A stretch of DNA of 64,000 bases. Source: Bacteroidia bacterium. GTDB taxonomy: Bacteria; Bacteroidota; Bacteroidia; SpSt-205. The stretch is from NCBI GenBank assembly GCA_025062295.1, contig JANXAJ010000002.1, forward strand, positions 1 to 64,000, written 5' to 3'. Below the pieces are notes generated by a model. It was given only the letters and a program-made list of their open reading frames with translations. It searched no databases and was not told where the DNA came from. Positions 25,527-33,594 of the stretch are shown piece by piece. Position numbers and translations under genes: made by a program. Positions within the stretch are counted from its first letter, which is position 1. Every line of letters begins with the position of its first letter.

Positions 25527-25534
25527 CAAAGGTA
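25527..25534 (-). promoter_or_regulatory. -7 element TACCTTTG of atpE
   Basis: Exact TAnnTTTG in the short gap between atpB and atpE, ending 8 nt before the atpE ATG. It indicates a separate internal promoter. Confidence 0.7.
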
Positions 25535-25540
25535 GAGCTT

Positions 25541-26602
25541 TCAGTGAGATTCTTCTAAGGCACTGCCCAAGAATACCGCCGTGAGTAAGGTGAATATGTA
25601 GGCTTGAATGGTGGCTACAAGCGTCTCCAGAGCTATTACAAAAAGTCCTAAAGCCACTGAGAAGATAGCTACGGCGAGTCCCGCGCCTACCGACCGAAAG
25701 AAATCCGCAAGAATAAAGATAAGCCCTATCGCCGAGAGCATCATAAGATGACCAGCAAAGATGTTGGCAAAAAGCCGCATCATCAAAGCAAAGGGTCTAG
25801 TAAAAACACCAATAATTTCTATAGGCATGAGAAAAATCTTGAGGGGTACAGGCATCCCCGGATACCAGAAGATATGTTTCCAGTATTCTTTTGAGCCATT
25901 TATCTGCACTAAGATAAAAGTGAGAAGGGCTAAAAGGAAAGTAAGGGTGATGTTGCCCATAATGTTAGAGTTGAGAGGGGTCAGACCGAAGAGGTTACTC
26001 AACCAAATAAAAAAGAAGAGCGTGAGCAAATAGGGCAAAAATCGCTCTGCGTGATGATGCAGAGCAGGACGAGCTACTTCGTCCCGAATAAATAGTACCA
26101 CTGGTTCTATCCAGCGAGCCACACCGCGAGGAATAGGTGATTGCGCATAGGCCTTAGTAGCCTTCCGAGTCATCCAGAGAAGCAAGAGACCCACAAGCAG
26201 AAACTGAAAAGCTGTTTTCGTAAAGGACAGGTCATAGAGCGGTTCACAATCTAAGGCACTTATTTTGCCTTCGGGAGTGAGGGTAAAGCCCCGAGCTTCC
26301 AGCTCTTTCTGGACCTCTGCTGGAGTGTGCCCCCTCACAAAAAAGAAGTGGAATCCTGAAGTAGAGTGATAAAGAATCCGAGGCAAGGGAATGCTGAGTG
26401 AAATGTAATGGGTAGAACCATCGGGATTTTTCCCCCAAGGAATATCGGTAATATGCCAATCGTAAGCGTCTTTGACGTGCTCTAAAATGAATTGAGCTGG
26501 ACCTTGATTCCCTCCACCCGCCCAAAGCAGGGGAAGGAAAGCAAAGAAAAGCAGAGCTCTCCGCATACTCAAGGCGTGCAAGTTATAGAGAGAAAATGAC
26601 AT
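25541..26602 (-). CDS. atpB: ATP synthase subunit a
   Basis: This 353-residue integral membrane stator subunit provides the proton half-channels. The essential arginine lies in LMMRLFANIFAGHLMMLSA, and the C-terminal helix is ETLVATIQAYIFTLL. The N-terminus has a signal peptide and an extra periplasmic stretch of about 100 residues, common in Bacteroidota. Two starts are possible: ATG 26602, overlapping the upstream gene by 20 bp, or ATG 26566, which gives a shorter signal peptide (MRRALLFFAFLPLLWAGG). Confidence 0.95.
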   Translation of the reverse strand: MSFSLYNLHALSMRRALLFFAFLPLLWAGGGNQGPAQFILEHVKDAYDWHITDIPWGKNPDGSTHYISLSIPLPRILYHSTSGFHFFFVRGHTPAEVQKELEARGFTLTPEGKISALDCEPLYDLSFTKTAFQFLLVGLLLLWMTRKATKAYAQSPIPRGVARWIEPVVLFIRDEVARPALHHHAERFLPYLLTLFFFIWLSNLFGLTPLNSNIMGNITLTFLLALLTFILVQINGSKEYWKHIFWYPGMPVPLKIFLMPIEIIGVFTRPFALMMRLFANIFAGHLMMLSAIGLIFILADFFRSVGAGLAVAIFSVALGLFVIALETLVATIQAYIFTLLTAVFLGSALEESH

Positions 26603-26921
26603 GTAGGGTTTGAAGGATCAGAATGGCAGAAAGAATAGCAAACAAGAAGGGGATAAGCTCAGGCTCTAAGAGGAGTGAGAGGGAGGCGACTAAAATCCCC
26701 ACAAATACCACTTTGAAGAGAGTGGCATACAGAAAAAATCTCATCGGAAGTCGAGCAGAAAGCCAATGAGTGAAAGCAGTAATGAATCCCATGCCTATCC
26801 ATATAATCATGCAAGCCAACGCTGTCTGAGGCAGACGCCAATAAGAAAGGGAAACATAAAAGAGCACACCTCCTACGATTCCAGCTCCTATAAGAAAGAG
26901 AGAGTTGCGTACACTCCTCAT
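26583..26921 (-). CDS. AtpI-like small membrane protein of the ATP synthase locus
   Basis: This 112-residue protein has four predicted transmembrane helices (about 7-25, 33-52, 64-82 and 88-110). Its size, topology and location just before atpB suggest the ATP synthase subunit I / AtpI family, which assists rotor assembly or ion supply, but sequence similarity is not decisive by eye. The ATG at 26921 is 3 nt after the stop of the DUF4139-like gene. Confidence 0.7.
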   Translation of the reverse strand: MRSVRNSLFLIGAGIVGGVLFYVSLSYWRLPQTALACMIIWIGMGFITAFTHWLSARLPMRFFLYATLFKVVFVGILVASLSLLLEPELIPFLFAILSAILILQTLHVIFSL

Positions 26922-26924
26922 CTT

Positions 26925-28253
26925 TTATTTCTCTGGGGGAAACATAAACTCGTAAGTGTATTCCAGCGTTTCTGTAGCCCCAGGACGTAGTATGAGTTCC
27001 CATTGGAGTAAGTAGCGGGGGTTTGCTCCTCGGCGCTCAGGCAGTGGAGTACTTCGGGCAAATCCTAATTTTTCTGGTATTGGCTGACCTGTGAGCGGCT
27101 TCTGAATAAGAAGACGAGCTTCCCTGGGGCTGCTGTTTTGAATGCGAAGAATACCTAAAAGGGTAACTTTAGGTCCTGTAGTAGAGGGATTTTTACTTCG
27201 TTCCCGACGAATCTCTTGCTCCTGGAGGCGAAGCTCAATCCCCGCCATATGAGCCAAGGGAATATAGCCCGTCATCGTTGGGGGAGTAAGGTTTAGCCGA
27301 CTCTGAGCCACAGGAAGGCCCTGTTCGTCAAATATATGTACAGATCCAGCAGGGATTGATACTTGAGCCGTATTGAGGAGCTGAATTGAGCGCTCCGCGT
27401 ATCCCCGCCAGCTATTCTGAATCACAGAATCACCTCTCTCTGTAAAATCTGGCAGTGAGGCGCGATAAAGCTCCGTATAAGGCATTTCTCCATGCAAGAG
27501 AAAAAGCCGATTCTCAGTGGAAGCATTCAATTTTTGGAGGGGTAGATGCCATGTAAAGCTTCGGCTACTATCGCTTTCGTTCTGAATAAGGTAAAGCTCT
27601 ACTTGAGATGCCTCTTCTTCCAGACAACATATCTCTATATGGGTCGTAAGGGTGGCACGAGTAGGACTTGTGAGCTGAAGAATATGAACCGCTCGCCAGG
27701 GCGGGAAAGAATCCCACCCAGCTACTGCTAGACGAGCTGCAGGCAAGGAGGTATCTATCTCTACAGATAATCGCCAGCCCTTTAGGATGTGGCGAGGGGG
27801 TGGAGCAGCAGCCTCTAAGCGAGCTGAACGAATAGAGCGATAAGGAAGCCACACTCGCTCCTGAGAAGGCCGACGCAGTAACACATCTCCTTTAGGGGAT
27901 AGATATTCTATGACCCCCTGCAATTCTTCCCACTCGTTTCCTACAGCATAGCTTATCCACACATTAGCTCCGATATGCTGCTCAAGAAATTGCCGAAGGG
28001 TTGCTGCTGTTTTTTCCTTCTCTACTACGAAGGTGTCGGGTTCATAGGTCCATCGTCTGACTTTGTACTCGGGCTGGGGAAGAAGGGCCAAGGGGGGTGC
28101 AGCGGTTGGCAGTCGCACCTTGATAGGAGAGCGCAACATAGGGACTATCGCCTCTCGGGTCCAGAAGGCTTTGCCTGAGCTATAATACACCAAACGGGTA
28201 AGAGGCAAAAGAACCTGCCCCCAGCTTAGATAAAGCCATAGCTTTGCCAGCAT
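26925..28253 (-). CDS. DUF4139-like exported protein
   Basis: The protein is 442 residues when started at the ATG at 28253; the track start at 28397 runs into priA and gives an implausible N-terminus. The sequence begins with a signal peptide-like segment, then TRLVYYSSGKAFWTREAIV, a small SH3-like stretch (ANVWISYAVGNEWEELQGVIEYL... VWLPYRSIRSARL), and ends with WELILRPGATETLEYTYEFMF. That order resembles DUF4139 proteins, which are beta-rich and of unknown function. It is the first gene of the atpI-atpB-atpE operon and has TACATTTG 9 nt before its ATG. Confidence 0.68.
   Translation of the reverse strand: MLAKLWLYLSWGQVLLPLTRLVYYSSGKAFWTREAIVPMLRSPIKVRLPTAAPPLALLPQPEYKVRRWTYEPDTFVVEKEKTAATLRQFLEQHIGANVWISYAVGNEWEELQGVIEYLSPKGDVLLRRPSQERVWLPYRSIRSARLEAAAPPPRHILKGWRLSVEIDTSLPAARLAVAGWDSFPPWRAVHILQLTSPTRATLTTHIEICCLEEEASQVELYLIQNESDSSRSFTWHLPLQKLNASTENRLFLLHGEMPYTELYRASLPDFTERGDSVIQNSWRGYAERSIQLLNTAQVSIPAGSVHIFDEQGLPVAQSRLNLTPPTMTGYIPLAHMAGIELRLQEQEIRRERSKNPSTTGPKVTLLGILRIQNSSPREARLLIQKPLTGQPIPEKLGFARSTPLPERRGANPRYLLQWELILRPGATETLEYTYEFMFPPEK
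28239..28246 (+). promoter_or_regulatory. Possible -7 element TAGCTTTG of priA
   Basis: Exact TAnnTTTG, but 24 nt before the ATG at 28271, farther than in most other genes. It lies within the N-terminal codons of the divergent DUF4139-like gene. Confidence 0.45.
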
Positions 28254-28262
28254 ATAATCCTG

Positions 28263-28270
28263 CAAATGTA
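28263..28270 (-). promoter_or_regulatory. -7 element TACATTTG of the DUF4139-like/atp operon
   Basis: Exact TAnnTTTG ending 9 nt before the ATG at 28253 and directly abutting the priA start codon on the other strand. Confidence 0.65.
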
Positions 28271-30673
28271 ATGTGGGGTATAGTGTGGGTGCGTCGACGC
28301 AGCTTGAATGCTCTAGCGTATGCTCTCCCTGCCGAGGGGGAGCCCTATATGCCCGGAATTCGCCTCTTGGTACCTCTGGGGCGCCATAATAGCCCATACA
28401 TCGGACTTCTAATGGAGGTTCGAGAAGAGCCTCCTTCCCATCCTCTCAAAGAAGTCTTGCAGAAGATAGACCCAGAACCTCTCTATGATCCCAAAACGCT
28501 GGATTTTTTCCGATGGATAGTAGAATACTACATGGCTTCACCAGGGGATGTGATTCATGCGGTGCTTCCTGGTCGGATGGGAGGCATAAAGGATTGGGTT
28601 GTACGCTGGACTTCTTTACCTCTCTCCTCCTTACCGCCTAAAAAGCTCTACCAGCATCTGCGCACCCAAAGTGAGTTTAGGATAAGGACAATGGCACAGC
28701 AGCTTGAGGTGGCACCTCGCAAGCTTCTCACTCTTGTAAGAAAGTGGATGCAGAAGGGAGCCTGCAGAATAGAGCCAATAGTTAGGACGTCTATGCGTCG
28801 CCCTCCCTCTTTTGTAGAAGTGGACCCCGCTTATCGAGAGCCTACAAGGTTTGAGGCTGTGTGGAATACTCTTTCGTCTGAACATCGGGCCCTTTTACTA
28901 GAGATCCTTCACCGAAATCTGCGAGGAGAGCCGCTCTTGCTTGCTCACCTTCGGCGTCAATATGGAAAGAGGCTTGCCTTCCTTCTCAGGTCTGGCTACC
29001 TTAGGCTCAAACCTGCTCGTCACTATTATGAGCAGCTGTATGCACGTCCTATTGGATCTTATACGCTTACTCCTCCTCAACAGGAAGCCCTTCGACATAT
29101 ACGGTTAGCTCTTCAAGATAAGCCCTACCGTCCTGTTCTTCTACACGGCGTTACAGCCAGCGGTAAAACATTCGTGTATATGGAACTTATGCGAGAAGTA
29201 CTTCGGACTGGAGGTCAGGTTTTATACCTTCTACCTGAGATTGCTCTAACTAAGCAGACTTTAGATCGACTGCGGGCAACTTTCGGAGAAGCAATGGAGC
29301 TTTACCATAGTAGTCTATCTGAGGCTGAAAGGTTTCGCTTATGGAAGGCTGTACGAGAGGATGCTGTAGATGTGATTGTTGGTACTCGTTCCGCCCTCTT
29401 CCTCCCCTTCCATCGTCTCTCGCTCATCATTGTGGATGAAGAGCACGATCCCTCTTTTGGACAGGAAAGCCGTTCTCCTTTCTATCAAGCACGAGATGCG
29501 GCAGTTTATTATGCACACTTGAAGCAGATACCCATCGTGTTGGGCTCAGCTACGCCTTCCTTGGAGAGCTACTCTAATGCCCAATTGGGAAAATACGCTT
29601 ATGTTCCCCTTCGTCAAAAAGCTATACCCACAGCCTCCCCCGAGCTCCATGTGGTGGATATGCGGGCAGAGCTTGCTTACAAGCTGAGCACTGGCGTGTT
29701 TTCTTCCGTGCTGAGAGAAATGATAGAAGAGAAACTGAAAAACGGGGAACAGGTAATCCTTTTTCGGAATCGGCGAGGCTATGCCCCGACGCTTCTCTGT
29801 CAGAGCTGTGGACACCGTTGGGAATGTCCTCACTGTGCAATCACCCTCACTTACCACAAGTGGCGAAGCGCCCTCTCATGCCACTATTGTGGATATCAGG
29901 AGAAACTACCTGCACAGTGCAGCGTATGTGGAAGCGAAACCCTTTTCTTGCTTGGCGTCGGCACAGAAAGAATAGAGGAACAACTTCAGCAGTTTTTCCC
30001 CAATGCACGAACCTTGCGATTGGATAGAGATACGGTCGGCAGACATCGCCACGAGGCGATTATTTCTGCATTTGAACGAGGAGAGGCGGATATTCTTATT
30101 GGAACGCAGATGGTTACAAAAGGACTAGATTTTGAGCGAGTTACTCTCGTTGGCGTGCTTTATGCGGACAGTCTCCTTGCACGAACAGATTTTAGAGCTG
30201 AAGAGAGGGCTTATCAACTCTTGATCCAGCTCATAGGACGAGCAGGACGGCGCGGAAAAACCAGTTCTGTGGTGATTCAGACTTTCAGACCAGAGACTCC
30301 CCTCTTTCACCAGCTGAACGATCCTTATGAGAGCTACGCTGAGAGAGCGCTCGACCAGCGTAGGCATCATGGCTATCCTCCTTTTCGTCGTCTCCTGCAG
30401 ATTAACCTGTATCACAAGGAGACTTTAGCTGCAGAGAAACAGGGGGAATATTGGCGATCGGCTCTGAGTAAGCTTGGCATTAGTGAGGTCTTAGGACCCG
30501 TGTATGCCGAGGTACCACGTGTGCGAGGTCGCTATCACCTACACCTCCTCCTCAAATTGCCTTCCCGATACCCTTATCAAAAACTAAGGCAAACCCTTCT
30601 AAAACTCCGAGAAGACCACTACGTTCAATGGGGGAGCCATGCCGCTCGGGTAGTATTTCGGGTAGACCCGTAA
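28271..30673 (+). CDS. priA: Primosomal protein N' (replication restart helicase PriA)
   Basis: This 800-residue superfamily 2 3'-5' helicase reloads the replisome at repaired forks. It has the N-terminal 3'-DNA-binding domain (VLVPLGRHNSPYIGL-type), Walker A GVTASGKTFVYMEL, DEEH box IIVDEEHDPSFGQE, four CxxC-type zinc-binding pairs (LCQSCGHRWECPHC, CHYCGY, CSVCGS), and motif VI QLIGRAGRRGK. The ATG at 28271 is preferred over the TTG at 28244 used by the ORF track. The gap to the divergent gene is only 17 bp. Confidence 0.96.
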   Translation: MWGIVWVRRRSLNALAYALPAEGEPYMPGIRLLVPLGRHNSPYIGLLMEVREEPPSHPLKEVLQKIDPEPLYDPKTLDFFRWIVEYYMASPGDVIHAVLPGRMGGIKDWVVRWTSLPLSSLPPKKLYQHLRTQSEFRIRTMAQQLEVAPRKLLTLVRKWMQKGACRIEPIVRTSMRRPPSFVEVDPAYREPTRFEAVWNTLSSEHRALLLEILHRNLRGEPLLLAHLRRQYGKRLAFLLRSGYLRLKPARHYYEQLYARPIGSYTLTPPQQEALRHIRLALQDKPYRPVLLHGVTASGKTFVYMELMREVLRTGGQVLYLLPEIALTKQTLDRLRATFGEAMELYHSSLSEAERFRLWKAVREDAVDVIVGTRSALFLPFHRLSLIIVDEEHDPSFGQESRSPFYQARDAAVYYAHLKQIPIVLGSATPSLESYSNAQLGKYAYVPLRQKAIPTASPELHVVDMRAELAYKLSTGVFSSVLREMIEEKLKNGEQVILFRNRRGYAPTLLCQSCGHRWECPHCAITLTYHKWRSALSCHYCGYQEKLPAQCSVCGSETLFLLGVGTERIEEQLQQFFPNARTLRLDRDTVGRHRHEAIISAFERGEADILIGTQMVTKGLDFERVTLVGVLYADSLLARTDFRAEERAYQLLIQLIGRAGRRGKTSSVVIQTFRPETPLFHQLNDPYESYAERALDQRRHHGYPPFRRLLQINLYHKETLAAEKQGEYWRSALSKLGISEVLGPVYAEVPRVRGRYHLHLLLKLPSRYPYQKLRQTLLKLREDHYVQWGSHAARVVFRVDP

Positions 30674-31371
30674 AAAGAGAAGAAATGTATGCAGAGAGTT
30701 GGTATTTTGAAGACTCCTGACCTTCAGTAAGCGGCAAGTCAGACTTGAACGGTCTTCTCTTTCTTATGGCGCTTGAAAAGCCGCCAGGACAAACTTGCTG
30801 TGAGTAGTCAAAGTCGTCTCTTTGTCTAAGCTCACCTTTTGAAGCAAACATGCTGATGTACAGATTAGTCCTGCTTGCTTTGTTACAGGCCGCTCAGGCA
30901 GAGCGGGAAGAGAAGAGCTGCTGCGACTCATTATTAGCCTGCAACCTTCAAGTTAGTCTCCTGCGTATCTCTTACAGAGACAAGGAACTCACTTGACAAT
31001 CGCTCTTCTTAGGATCTTCCTGACAGCCCATCTTAGCTCTGCTCTTTCAAGGTGTTCTTTGAGCAAGCCCAGCCAGGGGTCCCCCAGCACGGGGGACCTT
31101 TTTATTTAGACTTTTAGGCAGGGGAGAGCTAAAATGTAAGTATTCTTGAAGATAAGCTCCCATAATCATGAAAAATGATGGAAAGAGTTCTTCTTGATAG
31201 TCTAATACCACTGAGGAAAGCACTGCCTCCTCTCCCCCACTCCATTAGTAAATACCTGAAGAAATAAGGTAGAGAGCGATTAGAAGCTTGAAAGAGAGGT
31301 TAGGTCTGTTCTCTTCAAGTCTCGGAAGGGCTTTAGTCGAAGCTCATACGAAGGACACACCAGATGCGCTA
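30674..31371 (+). other. Intergenic region of about 700 nt, no recognised protein gene
   Basis: The ORFs listed here (for example 30552-30851 minus) lack recognisable domains, promoter elements and sensible starts. I looked for RNase P, tmRNA, SRP and tRNA landmarks and saw none. A strong + strand terminator lies at 31078-31104, about 400 nt beyond the priA stop, so an unannotated RNA ending there is possible. No exact TAnnTTTG on the + strand was found upstream of it. Confidence 0.5.
31078..31104 (+). terminator. Strong intrinsic terminator in the priA-hppA gap
   Basis: GGTCCCCC (31078-31085), loop AGCAC and GGGGGACC (31091-31098) form a perfect 8-bp stem followed by TTTTTATTT on the + strand. 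The opposite strand has no T-run. Confidence 0.9.
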
Positions 31372-31379
31372 TATCTTTG
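31372..31379 (+). promoter_or_regulatory. -7 element TATCTTTG of hppA
   Basis: Exact TAnnTTTG ending 8 nt before the ATG at 31388. It lies inside the ORF-track reading frame that begins at 31364, so the later ATG is the likely start. Confidence 0.7.
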
Positions 31380-31387
31380 CCCACCGT

Positions 31388-33493
31388 ATGAACCTTCTCC
31401 TCTACCTTCCTCTGGGGCTGGGGGCAATAGGCATTTTATTTCTTCTCTGGAGAAGCCAGTGGGTACTCAGGCAAGAGACAGGGGATTCAAAGATGCAAGC
31501 TATTTCCAGCTACATTGCTCGGGGTGCCCTTGCTTTTCTGAAAGCAGAATGGAGGGTCCTGATAGTATTTGCTCTTATTGTTAGTGCTTTATTGGCTTAC
31601 AGCGGCATGCTGGGCGCTGCGGGACAGGCTCGATCCCATCCCCTGATTGGAGTGGCATTTTTGATAGGAGCTTTTACCTCTGCTCTTGCGGGCTACATCG
31701 GCATGCGTATTGCTACTCGCGCCAATGTTCGGACTACTCAGGCTGCTCGCTCCTCTTTAGCGCAGGCTTTCCGCACGGCCTTTCATGGAGGCTCTGTCAT
31801 GGGAATCGGCGTGGGCTCTTTAGCAATCTTAGGGCTTGGAGGTCTCTTCGTTCTCTTTTACTGGATTTTTGCCGAAGGCGATCCCTTGAGTCCAGCTGTC
31901 CTCCTCGTGATAGAAGTCATAACAGGGTTCTCCCTCGGAGCAGAGAGTATCGCTCTTTTTGCCCGAGTTGGTGGTGGCATCTATACCAAGGCTGCAGATG
32001 TAGGGGCTGACCTCGTCGGAAAAATAGAGGCAGGAATCCCTGAGGATGACCCTCGTAATCCAGCCGTTATAGCCGATAATGTGGGTGATAACGTAGGAGA
32101 CATTGCTGGGATGGGAGCCGACCTTTTCGGGTCATATGTGGCTACGATTTTAGCGACAATGGTGCTAGGAGGAGAAATGATTCAGAGCGCAGGGACTCTA
32201 GGTCCTGTTCTACTCCCCCTTTTCTTAGCAGGAACGGGATTATTCTTTTCTATGATTGCTACTTTCGCTGTCCGTATAAGGGGGGAGGCTGATTCCCAAC
32301 AGGTTCAAAATGCTCTAAACTTAGGGAATTGGGGGGCAATTATTCTCACAGGTTTAGCCTCATATGGACTTGTGGAGTGGCTACTGCCCACAGGGGCGGA
32401 ATTGCGAGGACAGCGGGTGCTCCCTCTCCAGGTGTTCGGGGCGATAGGCATAGGATTAGTGGTTGGAGCGCTCATGAGCTGGATCACAGAATACTATACG
32501 GGGATGGGTCGTCGCCCCGTTCGCTCTATAGTTGAGCGTTCCCTGACTGGTCATGCCACAAACATATTAGGAGGGTTAGCGGTAGGACTTGAATCAACAG
32601 CCCTTCCGGCTCTTATTATGGCTGCGGGCATCATAGGAGCTTATCAGTTAGCTGGATTATATGGAGTAGCGATAGCTGCGACGGGTATGATGAGTACGAC
32701 AGCGATGCAGCTTACCATAGATGCCTTTGGACCGATCGCGGACAATGCTGGAGGGATCGCTGAGATGAGTGGATTGCCTCAAGAGGTTCGAAATCGGACA
32801 GACATCTTAGATGCAGTCGGAAACACCACTGCAGCGATGGGCAAAGGGTTTGCAATTGCCTCTGCTGCTCTAACTGCTTTAGCCCTCTTTGCTGCATACG
32901 TAGGGGTAGCGGGCATCTCAGGGATAGATATTTACAAGGCCCCGGTCTTAGGCGGATTGCTTGTCGGATCAGCCGTTCCGTTTCTCTTTTCCTCATTGGC
33001 GATCTCAGCCGTGGGTCGCGCAGCCATGGATATGGTGAAAGAAGTGCGTCGGCAGTTCCGGGAGATTCCTGGACTAATGGAAGGGCGGGCAGAACCCGAA
33101 TATGAGCGCTGCGTGCGCATCTCTACTCAAGCGGCCCTCCGTGAAATGATCCTACCAGGGTCAATAGCTCTCCTGATTCCAGCGGTGGTAGGGCTTACCT
33201 TTGGAGCTGAAGTATTAGGAGGGTATGTGGCGGGAGTAACCATGAGTGGAGTTCTATTAGGACTTTTTCAAAGCAATGCCGGGGGAGCATGGGATAATGC
33301 AAAGAAATCCTTTGAAAAGGGCATAGAGATAGATGGAGAGATGTATTACAAGAAATCCGAGCCTCATAAAGCCGCGGTTACAGGTGATACTGTCGGGGAT
33401 CCTCTCAAAGATACCTCTGGACCTTCCATGAACATACTAGTGAAGCTGACAGGCATCGTAGCCCTGGTATTAGCCCCTCATCTGGCTGCGTAA
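31388..33493 (+). CDS. hppA: Membrane-bound ion-translocating pyrophosphatase, K+-dependent type
   Basis: This protein is 701 residues from the ATG at 31388. It has about 16 hydrophobic helices and the family signature [40 protein letters not shown], where the aspartates bind Mg-pyrophosphate. It couples PPi hydrolysis to ion pumping across the inner membrane. The segment [10 protein letters not shown] has Ala and Gly where K+-independent enzymes have Lys and Thr, so K+ dependence is predicted. The segment [16 protein letters not shown] lacks the gate glutamate found there in characterised Na+ and H+ pumps, while [12 protein letters not shown] on the preceding helix carries one. Ion specificity therefore cannot be stated with certainty. 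Confidence 0.95.
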   Translation: MNLLLYLPLGLGAIGILFLLWRSQWVLRQETGDSKMQAISSYIARGALAFLKAEWRVLIVFALIVSALLAYSGMLGAAGQARSHPLIGVAFLIGAFTSALAGYIGMRIATRANVRTTQAARSSLAQAFRTAFHGGSVMGIGVGSLAILGLGGLFVLFYWIFAEGDPLSPAVLLVIEVITGFSLGAESIALFARVGGGIYTKAADVGADLVGKIEAGIPEDDPRNPAVIADNVGDNVGDIAGMGADLFGSYVATILATMVLGGEMIQSAGTLGPVLLPLFLAGTGLFFSMIATFAVRIRGEADSQQVQNALNLGNWGAIILTGLASYGLVEWLLPTGAELRGQRVLPLQVFGAIGIGLVVGALMSWITEYYTGMGRRPVRSIVERSLTGHATNILGGLAVGLESTALPALIMAAGIIGAYQLAGLYGVAIAATGMMSTTAMQLTIDAFGPIADNAGGIAEMSGLPQEVRNRTDILDAVGNTTAAMGKGFAIASAALTALALFAAYVGVAGISGIDIYKAPVLGGLLVGSAVPFLFSSLAISAVGRAAMDMVKEVRRQFREIPGLMEGRAEPEYERCVRISTQAALREMILPGSIALLIPAVVGLTFGAEVLGGYVAGVTMSGVLLGLFQSNAGGAWDNAKKSFEKGIEIDGEMYYKKSEPHKAAVTGDTVGDPLKDTSGPSMNILVKLTGIVALVLAPHLAA

Positions 33494-33594
33494 CACTTCA
33501 GAAGGAGAAATTCCTTCCCTTCAATCAAGGCTTAGGATAGAATAACTCAAAAATCGGGTGGCTTTCTTTAGATTAGACAAGCGCTTATTTTCTT

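Noticed and set aside
28254-28397. N-terminal extension of the DUF4139-like ORF in the track
   Set aside because: It runs antisense into priA, has no signal-peptide logic, and the ATG at 28253 has a -7 element 9 nt upstream.
30552-30851. 99-codon minus-strand ORF at the end of priA
   Set aside because: Mostly antisense to priA coding sequence, no recognisable motifs and no promoter element.
31288-31584. ORF overlapping the 5' end of hppA
   Set aside because: Out-of-frame shadow of the pyrophosphatase gene; the -7 element and domain content support the hppA frame.
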